Shown: piece by piece, positions 49,535 to 57,351 of the stretch
Position numbering within the stretch: position 1 is the first letter of the stretch
Layout of the letters: each line of letters begins with the position of its first letter
Assembly: GCA_021790305.1 (NCBI GenBank)
Contig: JAJYED010000004.1
Location: 1-57,351, forward strand
Direction: 5' to 3'
DNA: 57,351 nt
From: Microcaldota archaeon
GTDB lineage: Archaea; Micrarchaeota; Micrarchaeia; Micrarchaeales; CABMGC01
The notes under the pieces: generated by a model
The model's database searches: none
What the model was told of the DNA's origin: nothing
What the model saw: the letters and a program-made list of their open reading frames with translations, nothing else
Translations under genes and position numbers: made by a program

Positions 49535-50761
49535 TTACTCCCTGCTTAACGTTATCATCCCGTATCGTTTCATGAATATGTAACTGCTTGCCAGCCTGCT
49601 CAGTCTTTTCGCGTCCAGTTCTTTAATCATCTGCGGTATTTTTGCATACATTCTTCCATCGCCGTACATCAGCTCCATCTCAGTTATCTTAGTTGCAGTT
49701 TCCATCGTATCGTCAGTATCCATTGCGTATTTTATCTCAAGTCCGCGCTTGACATTTTCCAGCTCCTCGCTTTTAATCTTTCCGCTCTTGAGCTTCTGAA
49801 ATTCCTGGAGCATTATCTGCCTTATTTTATTGAGCTTTGATGGAGAACCTCCCGCAGATGCTGAGATATAGCCGAATGTGCCGTATGCGTTGTATTCGAC
49901 ACTTGGGTCGTATGAAAGCCCGTGGATCTCTCGTACCTGATCGTAGAGCCTGTTGTTCAGTATGCTCGCTATCGCACGCATTGATACATACTCTTGGAGC
50001 TTGGACGCGTCTATCCCGTGGCATCCGAAGCCTATGGCAACCTCCCCTCTTTCAGTATCCTTCCGCTTCATTTTTATGCGCCTGGTGTTATTGTTCGGAA
50101 ATAATCGGTCACGCTTTGGACTGGAGAGTTTCCGCTCAAAATCGCCCATGTATTTCTTGGCAAGTTCAACTCCGTATTCTGCGCTTATGCCTCCGCTTAT
50201 TACCATGACGGAATTGCCCGGATTATAATAGGTCTCGTAAGCATCTATTATGTTCTGAAGGCTTACATTGTGCTCCAGGGAGCTTATGCTTTCAGGCATT
50301 ATTCCCTTGCTTTTCTTGAACAGCGCCCTTGGCATGTTGTCATACACTATCGAATTCGGATCCTCCTTCCTCATCGCTATCTCATGCGTGATGGGACCGA
50401 GCTCATGTTTGAATTCCTTTCTTGAGAACTTCGGGTGCCTGAACATATCTGATATCAGCTCCATTGCGTTCTCCGTATAACGCCTGTACACCTGCGCTTC
50501 GTACATCGTGGTCTCGTAATCCGTCTCGGCGTTGTAGAAGATGTTGTACTTCCTCGTTATCTCGTTTATCTGCGACCAGCTCCTCTTCTTTGTGCCTTTG
50601 AAGAGCATGTGCTCAAGATAATGTGCAAGGCCTTCATGGTTCCTTCCAACATCTACCGAGCCGAAATTAACCCCTATCACTATGCTTACTGATTCCAGGC
50701 TCTCCTTTTGGGCTATGAGCACCCTTAAGCCATTATCTAAAGTTCGCTTGTGGATCTTCAT
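49535..50761 (-). CDS. M16-family zinc peptidase
   Basis: 408 residues, single-chain M16 (insulinase/processing-peptidase) protein. The inverted zinc motif HxxEH is intact (His47, Glu50, His51 in AHYLEHMLFKG), with the distal Glu region HELGPITHEIAM. Both the catalytic and the C-terminal substrate-binding halves (Arg/Tyr in GLSYDPSVEYNAYGTFGYISASA) are present. Likely cytoplasmic, degrading peptides. M16 peptidases are common in bacteria and patchy in archaea. Confidence 0.9.
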   Translation of the reverse strand: MKIHKRTLDNGLRVLIAQKESLESVSIVIGVNFGSVDVGRNHEGLAHYLEHMLFKGTKKRSWSQINEITRKYNIFYNAETDYETTMYEAQVYRRYTENAMELISDMFRHPKFSRKEFKHELGPITHEIAMRKEDPNSIVYDNMPRALFKKSKGIMPESISSLEHNVSLQNIIDAYETYYNPGNSVMVISGGISAEYGVELAKKYMGDFERKLSSPKRDRLFPNNNTRRIKMKRKDTERGEVAIGFGCHGIDASKLQEYVSMRAIASILNNRLYDQVREIHGLSYDPSVEYNAYGTFGYISASAGGSPSKLNKIRQIMLQEFQKLKSGKIKSEELENVKRGLEIKYAMDTDDTMETATKITEMELMYGDGRMYAKIPQMIKELDAKRLSRLASSYIFMKRYGMITLSRE

Positions 50762-51014
50762 CGTATTAGATGTAGCGAAGCAACTTTCTTTAACCTTTTA
50801 GAGCATTTTGGTATGTAGCGATGCTTTCTAAGGACTTGTCTATAAAGAAGATGCTTATTTGGCAGGATAAATGATAAAATAAATGCAGTAGATGGCATAA
50901 AAGACAAAATGGATACAAGACAGGACAGCATGGTGCACTTTCTTTGACATCAGGGCATACGCTCATACATAAAAATCTTGCTTTGCATAGATATTATCAT
51001 ATAATGGTGATTTT

Positions 51015-51287
51015 GTGGCTAGAAGAAGAAGCGTTAGAAAGAGCGAATCTGGAGAATATTCCAGAGGTGCCAATAGAAAGATGCACGGACCTGTAGGCTG
51101 GTTATATCTGGTTGCAGGAATAGTGCTGGTATTCGTAGCGTACTTTGTAAACCCTGCGCTTATAGCAGCACTGATATTCTTTGTGATAGGACTGGGCTTG
51201 CTTGCCGCAGGATTCGGCATGATGGGAATAAGGTGTGGCTTCCTGTGCAATTGGTTCTGCGATGACAGCTGCGGTACCAAACACTGA
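51015..51287 (+). CDS. Small membrane protein with Cys-rich tail
   Basis: 90 residues from GTG 51015. An Arg-rich N-terminus (ARRRSVRKSESGEYSRGANRK) is followed by two membrane helices (about 28-45 and 47-67) and a Cys-rich tail (GIRCGFLCNWFCDDSCGTKH) that could bind metal or form disulfides. No family recognised. A strong hairpin terminator follows. Confidence 0.6.
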   Translation: MARRRSVRKSESGEYSRGANRKMHGPVGWLYLVAGIVLVFVAYFVNPALIAALIFFVIGLGLLAAGFGMMGIRCGFLCNWFCDDSCGTKH

Positions 51288-51341
51288 CTGGTGTTAAGCA
51301 TTTGATGCGTGGTCTTTTTCCATGCATCTTTACTATATGTG

Positions 51342-51363
51342 CGGAGAGAGAATACTCTCTCCG
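51342..51363. terminator. Bidirectional hairpin terminator
   Basis: CGGAGAGAG, loop AATA, CTCTCTCCG: a perfect 9-bp stem followed on the plus strand by a T-rich tract (TTATTCTTTTTCC). It lies between two convergent genes, so it can end transcription from either side; on the minus strand the following tract is less T-rich. Confidence 0.7.
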
Positions 51364-51402
51364 TTATTCTTTTTCCTTTGTAATTATCGCACTTGCCTGC
51401 CT

Positions 51403-52473
51403 TTAGACGTTCCTGTGTACAAGGAAGTCAACCAGCTGCTTCATCCTCTCCTTTGCTGCTGAATCAGGAAGTGTCTTGTCTACTGCATCCCATGCTTCTT
51501 TTATCATGCGCTCTGCTATTTTGGTTGAGTATTCCTTCGAATTGTACTTGTCGATTATACCTATTGCTTCTTTTATCAGGACTTTGTCCTTTGTGTGCAT
51601 CCTTAGTATCTCGGAAAGCCTGTTCTTGTCAGCTTCACTGCCTTCCTTCATCACATGCAGTACCATCAAGGTTATCTTGCCTTCCGAAATGTCGTCTCCA
51701 ACTCCTCCCTTGCCTTCTGAGAGCTTGCTTTCCGTCAGGTTGAGTATATCATCCTGTATTTGGAATGCTATGCCTATAGTTGCACCGAACCTTCCCATTA
51801 TCTCTACGGTTTTGTCATCAGCGCCTGCAAGTGCAGAACCGAGTTCGCATGCAAATCTTGATAGTACGCCTGTTTTGTCGTGAGCCATCTGCAGATACTT
51901 CTCCTCTGTTATGGTCTTGGGATCCACAAGGCCACCGTGCCACGCTATATCTATAGCCTGGCCTAGAGATACCCTTGTCATATTTTTTATGTATATTGAG
52001 GCTGCCCTGTTCTTTTGGTCTTGTGTAAGCTTTGGGCTGTCAATTAATGCAAGCATTGGGAAAAAGTACATGAAGTCGCCAAGGTTTGTCGCTACATCTA
52101 TCCCGAATTTTACATGTATAGAATCGGCATTTCTCCTTTTTGGGGAATTATCCTCTATATCATCATGAATCAGAGTGGCGTTGTGTATCACTTCTGGTAT
52201 TATTGAGAACTCTATATATTCATCAGGGTTCTTGCCAAGAGCTTCAAGTGTGATCATGGTCAGTGCAGGGCGCCACCTCTTGCCTCCAAGATCAAGGAGA
52301 TACCAAGCAGGCTCCAGGATGCTCTTTGTCATGGCTTCAGGGTCATACTCGTAGTTGCTCCTTCCAAGCAGGCTTTCTATATACCTGTTTGAAGACTTTT
52401 TCTTGAGGTAAGTCTCAAGTTCCTGATTGACCTTTTGTGAATTTTCCTTTAGATACTCTTCAAAATTATCCAT
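51403..52473 (-). CDS. Polyprenyl (geranylgeranyl) diphosphate synthase
   Basis: 356 residues from ATG 52473 (TATA-like CTATAATA about 30 nt upstream; GTG 52488 is an alternative). All-alpha prenyltransferase with the first Asp-rich motif HDDIED, GQAIDIAWHG, the Lys-Thr pair (DKTG) and the second Asp-rich region QIQDDILN. It makes C20 or longer isoprenyl diphosphate for archaeal membrane lipids. The last Asp of the second DDxxD is Asn, a mild deviation. Confidence 0.92.
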   Translation of the reverse strand: MDNFEEYLKENSQKVNQELETYLKKKSSNRYIESLLGRSNYEYDPEAMTKSILEPAWYLLDLGGKRWRPALTMITLEALGKNPDEYIEFSIIPEVIHNATLIHDDIEDNSPKRRNADSIHVKFGIDVATNLGDFMYFFPMLALIDSPKLTQDQKNRAASIYIKNMTRVSLGQAIDIAWHGGLVDPKTITEEKYLQMAHDKTGVLSRFACELGSALAGADDKTVEIMGRFGATIGIAFQIQDDILNLTESKLSEGKGGVGDDISEGKITLMVLHVMKEGSEADKNRLSEILRMHTKDKVLIKEAIGIIDKYNSKEYSTKIAERMIKEAWDAVDKTLPDSAAKERMKQLVDFLVHRNV

Positions 52474-52602
52474 ATACACACAGCGCACGTTTAGGTGCTA
52501 TTATAGATTGACTTAGGGTATTAAGAATTTAGCTGCTTATTCGTCAAAAGAGGTAAGGTAGATTTAAATCTTGAACGTTTCAAATCTAGAATAGGTATTA
52601 AC

Positions 52603-52851
52603 ATGGTAAAGATAGATGTTAAGGCAGAGGCAGCAAATCTTCACAAGGCCACGCGAACGCAGATAACTACATTGATAATAACTGCATTCGGGCTTGTAGC
52701 AGCGCTTGCATGGAATACTGCAATACAGGGGATTTTTGTGTTGGTATTCGGCCCAGCCAGTTCGATAGGGGCCATGCTGAGTTATGCAATTCTGGTTACT
52801 GTGATAGCGGTCATAGTTACTGTTTATCTCTCAAGGCTAAATTCCAAGTAA
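52603..52851 (+). CDS. DUF5654-like small membrane protein
   Basis: 82 residues. A polar N-terminal helix, then T-R-x-Q-I-T-T-L-I-I-T-A-F-G-L-V-A-A-L-A-W-N, a pattern seen in small archaeal membrane proteins of DUF5654, and two transmembrane helices. Function unknown. It ends 4 nt before the convergent DedA gene. Confidence 0.7.
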   Translation: MVKIDVKAEAANLHKATRTQITTLIITAFGLVAALAWNTAIQGIFVLVFGPASSIGAMLSYAILVTVIAVIVTVYLSRLNSK

Positions 52852-52855
52852 GTAA

Positions 52856-53467
52856 TTACTTCCTTGTCTTCTTAACAGCTATCCTGTATATTATGTATAG
52901 GATGAGTGCGAGGAATGCCACTGCGGACATTGCAATATAAAGGTTATTTGAAGACAGCAGATAGTATCCAAAAAGCATTAGCAATATGTCCCATATCGCA
53001 CTTCCTACCAAAGAGTATAAGAAGAACTTTTTGAAAGGCATCCTTGCAAAACCTGCAGGGAAGCTGATAAGCCCTCTTAGAACTGGTATCATCCTTGATA
53101 CAAATACTGCAAATCCTCCATTCCTGTTGAACCAGCTGTCAAAAGCATCTATTTTCTCCTTGTTTATGTGGAAAAGGTGAAGATGTTTGTATACTACATC
53201 CTTGCCTATGAAATATCCTATTACATAGTCTATGACTACGCCAACCATATTTCCTGCAAGTATTGCAAGTGCAGCTATGTAAAAATTAAAGACGCCTTTT
53301 GCAGCAAGATATCCTGCTATCGGAACTATTACCTCACTAGGTATAGGCAGGGATGCGCCTTCTAGGGCCATCATCCCGAACAATCCCAGATACCCGTAAG
53401 TAGAGAGCAGACTGTTGATGTACGCAGTACTGAATATCGTTTGGAGCAGCAGTAGTATTTGAAGCAT
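52856..53467 (-). CDS. DedA-family membrane protein
   Basis: 203 residues from ATG 53467 (GTG 53476 also possible). SNARE-associated/VTT fold: GMMALEGASLPIPSEVIVPIAGYLA with the acidic residue and the PIPSE motif, and the second re-entrant region FVSRMIPVLRGLISFPAGFARM with the family Arg. Probable lipid scramblase or flippase for polyisoprenyl-phosphate or phospholipid recycling. Several membrane helices; basic C-terminus KKTRK. Confidence 0.9.
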   Translation of the reverse strand: MLQILLLLQTIFSTAYINSLLSTYGYLGLFGMMALEGASLPIPSEVIVPIAGYLAAKGVFNFYIAALAILAGNMVGVVIDYVIGYFIGKDVVYKHLHLFHINKEKIDAFDSWFNRNGGFAVFVSRMIPVLRGLISFPAGFARMPFKKFFLYSLVGSAIWDILLMLFGYYLLSSNNLYIAMSAVAFLALILYIIYRIAVKKTRK

Positions 53468-53510
53468 ATTTTTCACATAAGATAAATATTTGGTAACAGT
53501 AGATCAACTG

Positions 53511-54221
53511 TTACTTTTTACGGATCGTGAGTATGTACAGAATAACAATTCCTATTGCGAGTATTGCTCCGACAATTATAATAAGGCTTGGAGCCTGGCC
53601 TTGGCTTGTCGCTATTGTTGTAGAATTCTGTGTGTTATTCTGGCCAGGTATGGTATAGAGCAATGAGGTCGTGTTGGCAATAGTAGTGGTGTTTACAGTC
53701 TCGACCGTAGTCTGAACTGTTGTAGTTGTAAGGTTTGCAGGTAACTGTGTTGCTGAAGTTACAGTTCCAGCATCTGAATTGGTGCCAAACCATTCTGCAA
53801 GTATCAACCATGAGCCATTAGAGTATACATATGTGGCAGAATAAGGTATGAATAATGCGGTGGTCTGGTTGCTTGACACAAACCATATATCCCTGTTTAC
53901 GCTGTATGCTGTAGCATTTATGTCTACCACACTTGAATTCCTTATGTAAAAGGTGTAGGGAGTGCCGTATGAAGTTATGTTTTCCAACGCAGGCAGTATC
54001 TCAGAATTACCATAATAGGTATTGCTGAAGTTAGTGTAATTCATATTTATGAATATGAATGGATATGTAACATAGCTTCCCATAGTAGCACTTATGTTTC
54101 CTGCAGCTATTTCGCTTATATGCACAGTGGATATGTTTGCAAGCGTTTGGGTGACGTTCGACTGGGCAAGCACTAGAGATGAGATGAAAATTAACGCAAG
54201 TAAAGGTATAGATGCCTTCAT
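53511..54221 (-). CDS. Exported surface protein with Thr-rich stalk and C-terminal anchor
   Basis: 236 residues. Signal peptide (PLLALIFISSLVLAQ), an Asn/Tyr-rich N-glycosylation-dense beta domain (20-160), a Thr/Val/Asn stalk (160-205), a transmembrane helix (about 210-231) and the tail TIRKK. Same architecture as the 24642 protein, with no clear sequence identity in the domain. It shares a bidirectional TATA region with the ABC transporter genes. Confidence 0.65.
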   Translation of the reverse strand: MKASIPLLALIFISSLVLAQSNVTQTLANISTVHISEIAAGNISATMGSYVTYPFIFINMNYTNFSNTYYGNSEILPALENITSYGTPYTFYIRNSSVVDINATAYSVNRDIWFVSSNQTTALFIPYSATYVYSNGSWLILAEWFGTNSDAGTVTSATQLPANLTTTTVQTTVETVNTTTIANTTSLLYTIPGQNNTQNSTTIATSQGQAPSLIIIVGAILAIGIVILYILTIRKK

Positions 54222-54249
54222 CCTATCATATTGGTTATTAAAGCGTGCA

Positions 54250-54260
54250 ACTTATATAAA
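54250..54260. promoter_or_regulatory. Symmetric bidirectional TATA box (ABC / surface protein)
   Basis: CTTATATAAAT contains the palindrome TTATATAA. It is about 32 nt from the ABC start (TTG 54287) and 34 nt from the divergent ATG 54221. No other TATA-like sequence is in the gap. Confidence 0.55.
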
Positions 54261-54286
54261 TGCGTTAAATCGATTGGTGTTTTTAA

Positions 54287-55207
54287 TTGCCAATAGAATG
54301 TGTAAAACTTACAAAAAAATACCACGGAGCTACTTCAAAATCACTGGATAATGTAAATGTCAGCATACCTACCAAGGGGATATTCAGCCTCATAGGAAGG
54401 AATGGGGCAGGAAAGACTACACTTACAAGAATACTTGGAACTCAGCTCATGCCGAGCTCGGGACACGCGAGCATTAATGGGCTTGATGTTGTGGATGATG
54501 CTAAGGAGCTCAGGGAGATCATCGCGGTGATACCGCAGGATGGGAAACCTGTTCCGTGGGTAACTCCTGCACAGATGATAATGACATATTTGATGTGGAG
54601 AGGATATGGGATTAGGGATGCAAGGTCAAGAGCCTTAAGCGTGATAAAGGATGTCGGTATTTACAAGGAGAAGGATAAGCATATTGAAAATCTTTCAGGC
54701 GGCACAAGGAGAAAGGTGCTTGTAGGATGCGTCCTTGCCTCTGAAGCAGAGATAGTCTTCATGGACGAGCCGACTACCGGCCTGGATCTTATATCAAGGA
54801 CTTCTTTTTGGGAGACTCTTGGAAGGCTGAAAAAGGACCGTTTCTTCCTTCTTACCACGCATTACCTTGAAGAGGCAGAGTCACTTGCTGATGGAATAGG
54901 CATACTTGACAACGGAAAGCTGCTGGTATCAGGGAGCATGGACCAGATAAGGAGGAGGATACGCTATAAGTACATGGTTACTCTTGGAAAAGATGCAAAG
55001 GTCCCTGATGTTAAGGGAAAGACGGTGCGCACTTCTAACAGCACAAAAATAATGACATCTGAGAAGGAGGCAAAGAAGATAGCTTCTGAGATGATAAGGA
55101 GGCATGCAGAATTTTCAATGAGTCCCATATCACTGAATGAGATATTTTACTCTTTTGTAAAGGAGGATATAGATTTAGAAAACGGTGAGAGTCATGAGGA
55201 GAAATAA
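54287..55207 (+). CDS. ABC transporter ATP-binding protein
   Basis: 306 residues. Nucleotide-binding domain of a multidrug/antibiotic-type exporter: Walker A GRNGAGKTT, Q loop VIPQDG, signature LSGGTRRK, Walker B IVFMDEPTTGLD, H loop TTHYLEE; a C-terminal extension of about 80 residues is typical of the DrrA type. Start TTG 54287 has GGTG 8 nt upstream. It overlaps the permease gene, forming one exporter. Confidence 0.92.
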   Translation: MPIECVKLTKKYHGATSKSLDNVNVSIPTKGIFSLIGRNGAGKTTLTRILGTQLMPSSGHASINGLDVVDDAKELREIIAVIPQDGKPVPWVTPAQMIMTYLMWRGYGIRDARSRALSVIKDVGIYKEKDKHIENLSGGTRRKVLVGCVLASEAEIVFMDEPTTGLDLISRTSFWETLGRLKKDRFFLLTTHYLEEAESLADGIGILDNGKLLVSGSMDQIRRRIRYKYMVTLGKDAKVPDVKGKTVRTSNSTKIMTSEKEAKKIASEMIRRHAEFSMSPISLNEIFYSFVKEDIDLENGESHEEK

Positions 55208-55937
55208 GCTTAGTCAGATCTGGGCATCCGTCCTTCTTACAGCAATATACTGGATGAGAAATTACCCTATATCGATAGTTGCGTCCTTCCTCTCTCCGCT
55301 TGCGATAGTGTTGATAATATCATTTGTAAGCAAAGGTGCACTTGTAGGAGTAGCTGTTGAAGGTGCGTTGATAACGACTTTTGTGCTTAATGGAATAATG
55401 GAGATGACAGACATATCTCATTTGAAGAACGATTTTAAGATACAGGATATGGTAGTGGCTTCTCCCACTTCTGCCTTCTCGTATATATTTGGCATGTCGC
55501 TTTCAAGCCTGGCTACTTCTATCCCATCAATAATATTCATACTCATATTGTGGAGCGTTTTTGTACATACTACGATAGTATCTGCTCTGACGGTTTTTGC
55601 CGTGGTGGCTCTCCTCATGGTCCTTTCCATATCAATAGGTTTCTTCCTGGCTACCAGAACATCAGATATATCTCAGAGTTATCAGTTTACAAGCATACTT
55701 GGCTTGCTTTTTACAACAATTTCCCCTATATACTATCCTATATCTCTGATACCGATGCCATATAGGTATCTTGCATATCTCTCTCCGATAACCTATGGAG
55801 CAGAGATAATACAGAGCGCAACTGGTTACCTTAGCATAAGTTCCATGAATCTTGCAGTTGACTGGCTGGTCCTCATCGTTCTTACAGCAATTACACTGTT
55901 CTTCGCGATAAAGGATTTGAGATGGCGCGAGGCATGA
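55194..55937 (+). CDS. ABC-2 type permease
   Basis: 247 residues from ATG 55194 (GGTGA 5 nt upstream). Six hydrophobic segments with the ABC-2 signature region (LGLLFTTISPIYYPISLIPMPYRYLAYLSPITYGAEII). Dimeric partner of the ATP-binding protein. It overlaps that gene by 14 nt. Its last 135 nt have a shortened second copy at 57135. Confidence 0.92.
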   Translation: MRRNKLSQIWASVLLTAIYWMRNYPISIVASFLSPLAIVLIISFVSKGALVGVAVEGALITTFVLNGIMEMTDISHLKNDFKIQDMVVASPTSAFSYIFGMSLSSLATSIPSIIFILILWSVFVHTTIVSALTVFAVVALLMVLSISIGFFLATRTSDISQSYQFTSILGLLFTTISPIYYPISLIPMPYRYLAYLSPITYGAEIIQSATGYLSISSMNLAVDWLVLIVLTAITLFFAIKDLRWREA

Positions 55938-55941
55938 GTTT
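55803..55941 (+). repeat. Permease 3' end, parent copy of the duplicated segment
   Basis: Direct repeat with 57135-57228. The first about 25 nt and the last about 65 nt are nearly identical; 45 nt are missing from the second copy. Confidence 0.85.
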
Positions 55942-56080
55942 TGCTTGGGAGATTTCGGGTTTAGGATAGATGTAATTCGCATATTGTTATCTGCCATAAC
56001 GCCGCCTAACGGCCAGGTAGGATACGATAACTTTTTCAGTTTATTATTAAACAGGTTAAGCGTATTAAACAAGTGAAACG

Positions 56081-57136
56081 ATGGGAAATAAGGATTGGTA
56101 TACTGAAAGGTGGAAAAATAAGCAAGCGCTTAAGAAAAAGACACGACGCCTTGAAAAACTGAAAAGAAATGTAAAAAAAGATAATTCTGATGAAGACTCT
56201 CTAGAACTGACTATTTATGATTCTGACGATCCGGTTTTAGGTGAATTAAATCAGGGCATCCTAGCTGGTCTGAGTTATCCCACTTATACAATCCTGTCTA
56301 AAGGGAAATTTATTCAAGGAATGACCGAATCAAAAGAACAGGGAGGTATACTTAGCAAGCTTTCGATAGGAGATAACATAGTATTTGACATGTATGATGA
56401 AAAACCTGTGATAATGGGGATAACCCAAAGGCGCTCGAAGCTTGTCAGGTTACGTGCAGACGCTTCTAGGCGCTCTCAAGCTGGAGCAGAAGAGCAAGTG
56501 ATTGCAGTTAATATGGACTTGGCAATAATTGTTGCTTCTGTAGCCCAGCCCACTTTCCACCCAAGGTTAGTAGATAGATACCTGATAGTGTGCCAGTACG
56601 GCAACATACGTCCTTTGCTATGTCTGACTAAGATAGACTTAGCGCCAATACCAGATGTGTCAATGTACCGTGGGATAGATCTGCCGGTTGTAAGCATATC
56701 AAACAAAACTAATGAAGGCATAGACCAGCTACTGCCTTATCTTAATGGAAAGTGTTGTGTCCTAGTTGGTAACAGCGGCGTAGGAAAATCCTCCCTAGTC
56801 AACACTCTGCTTAAGAGAGAGGAAGCATTAACAGGAGAGGTAAGCAAAAAATCTGGAAAAGGAAGACACACTACTTCAGCTTACATGCTGCACGTCTTAG
56901 ATAAATCTACTTATCTTATCGATACACCTGGAATACGTTCGCTTGGTTTATTGGACATAGACAAGAGATCATTGCGCTTATATTTTCCTGAGTTTCATGA
57001 GTTCGCAACTAATTGCAAATTCAATGATTGTACACATTATCATGAACCAGACTGTGCAGTCAAAAAGGCAGTAGAAGAAGGGTTTATCTCACAGGAGAGG
57101 TACGATAGTTATATCCGTATCCTATCAAAGAGTTGA
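56081..57136 (+). CDS. rsgA: Ribosome-associated GTPase RsgA (YjeQ), bacterial type
   Basis: 351 residues, full length. Circularly permuted GTPase: OB-fold region (residues 55-120), G4 TKID (183-186), G1 GNSGVGKSS (230-238), G2 around Thr264-265, G3 DTPG (281-284), then the zinc site Cys312, Cys317, His319, Cys325. In bacteria it checks late 30S assembly. Such genes are rare in archaea; codon choice (more AAA, GAA, CGT) differs from neighbours, and it lies between duplicated permease ends beside a tRNA gene, so lateral gain is likely. Confidence 0.93.
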   Translation: MGNKDWYTERWKNKQALKKKTRRLEKLKRNVKKDNSDEDSLELTIYDSDDPVLGELNQGILAGLSYPTYTILSKGKFIQGMTESKEQGGILSKLSIGDNIVFDMYDEKPVIMGITQRRSKLVRLRADASRRSQAGAEEQVIAVNMDLAIIVASVAQPTFHPRLVDRYLIVCQYGNIRPLLCLTKIDLAPIPDVSMYRGIDLPVVSISNKTNEGIDQLLPYLNGKCCVLVGNSGVGKSSLVNTLLKREEALTGEVSKKSGKGRHTTSAYMLHVLDKSTYLIDTPGIRSLGLLDIDKRSLRLYFPEFHEFATNCKFNDCTHYHEPDCAVKKAVEEGFISQERYDSYIRILSKS

Positions 57137-57228
57137 GATAATACAGAGCGCAACTGGTTGCCTCGTTCTTACAGCAATTACACTGTTCTTCGCGATAAAG
57201 GATTTGAGATGGCGCGAGGCATGAGTTT
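57135..57228 (+). pseudogene. Truncated remnant of the ABC permease 3' end
   Basis: The frame reads EIIQSATGCLVLTAITLFFAIK and ends WREA-stop, the same C-terminus as the permease at 55194-55937 with 15 codons deleted in frame and one Tyr-to-Cys change. There is no start or upstream part. It begins inside the rsgA stop region and ends at the tRNA-Met gene, marking the likely original permease-tRNA junction. Confidence 0.85.
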
Positions 57229-57347
57229 GGCGGGGGGGAGATTTGAACACCCGATCTCTAGATTTCTAAGATCATAGCCGAAAGGCTCATTACTCATCAT
57301 GCTATGCATATGAGTCTAGCGCTCTAACCAGGCTGAGCTACCCCGCC
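57228..57347 (-). tRNA. tRNA-Met (CAT, elongator-like) with 45-nt intron
   Basis: Acceptor GGCGGGG/CCCCGCC; D stem GCTC/GAGC; anticodon stem CTAGA/TCTAG, loop CTCATA-A, anticodon CAT. Intron 57264-57308 at the canonical 37/38 site. T loop TTCAAAT with one T-T mismatch in the stem; discriminator A. The anticodon stem lacks the G-C triplet of initiator tRNA, so elongator Met is most likely; tRNA-Ile2 with modified C34 cannot be excluded. The intron shares a core with the tRNA-Trp intron. Confidence 0.9.
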
Positions 57348-57351
57348 TTCG

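Noticed and set aside
1-57351. CRISPR arrays, inteins or prophage modules
   Set aside because: No regularly spaced direct repeats were seen; RtcB, PCNA and RfcL have normal lengths without intein motifs; no integrase or phage structural genes.

Overview
The window is chromosomal DNA of an archaeon. The evidence is archaeal-type PheS/PheT and ProRS, the RFC large subunit, PCNA, fibrillarin, RNase P subunit 4 (Rnp4), the D-Tyr deacylase DtdA, Trm1, RtcB, Lhr with its partner phosphoesterase, intron-bearing tRNAs, TATA boxes about 25-35 nt before many start codons, and GGTGA Shine-Dalgarno sites inside operons. Very tight packing (stop/start overlaps, convergent genes 0-5 nt apart), many small membrane proteins and Thr/Asn-rich surface proteins suggest a small-genome DPANN lineage, perhaps Micrarchaeota/ARMAN-like. 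The lineage is inference only; no rRNA gene is in the window.

Layout. 1-1766 (minus): an operon of five small proteins of unknown function that runs off the left edge. 1960-8131: SMC, a signal peptidase I with a large insert, a small acetyltransferase and surface proteins. 8141-12637: pheS-pheT facing rfcL, then tRNA-Glu. 12657-17654: a divergent pair of related small membrane proteins, then L30, L15, a glycosyltransferase, a coiled-coil protein that seems to start at CTG, and a beta-CASP nuclease. 17914-19979: a pilin-like protein with a LamG-like domain and a complete IS5/ISH1-type insertion sequence with an 8-bp target duplication. 20234-24593: acylphosphatase and a bacterial-type grpE-dnaK-dnaJ operon behind a winged-helix regulator. 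24642-28983: surface proteins, rnp4, a DJ-1/PfpI relative without its cysteine, and dtdA. 29125-31188: pcn-DUF357-trm1. 31192-33803: two tandem GNAT-like paralogues, a zinc protein, a C39-like peptidase and a tRNA-Leu with a 13-nt T-loop intron. 33915-37564: rtcB, an AT-rich 2H phosphoesterase, a zinc/repeat protein and fibrillarin. 37625-42148: a PAS histidine kinase and a response regulator with a degenerate GGDEF domain. 42532-47614: lhr plus phosphoesterase, tRNA-Gln with a C/D-box sRNA directly behind it, and proS. 47615-53467: HAD phosphatase, proline dehydrogenase, tRNA-Trp with intron, M16 peptidase, prenyl synthase and DedA. 54287-57347: an ABC exporter, a bacterial-type rsgA lying between a full and a shrunken copy of the exporter's 3' end, and tRNA-Met with intron.

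The strongest theme is RNA processing. Three of five tRNA genes have introns, one at a non-canonical T-loop site. Two introns share a near-identical core. The window also encodes the ligase (RtcB), fibrillarin, Rnp4, Trm1 and a dual-guide C/D sRNA that appears to be transcribed together with tRNA-Gln. The splicing endonuclease is not in the window.
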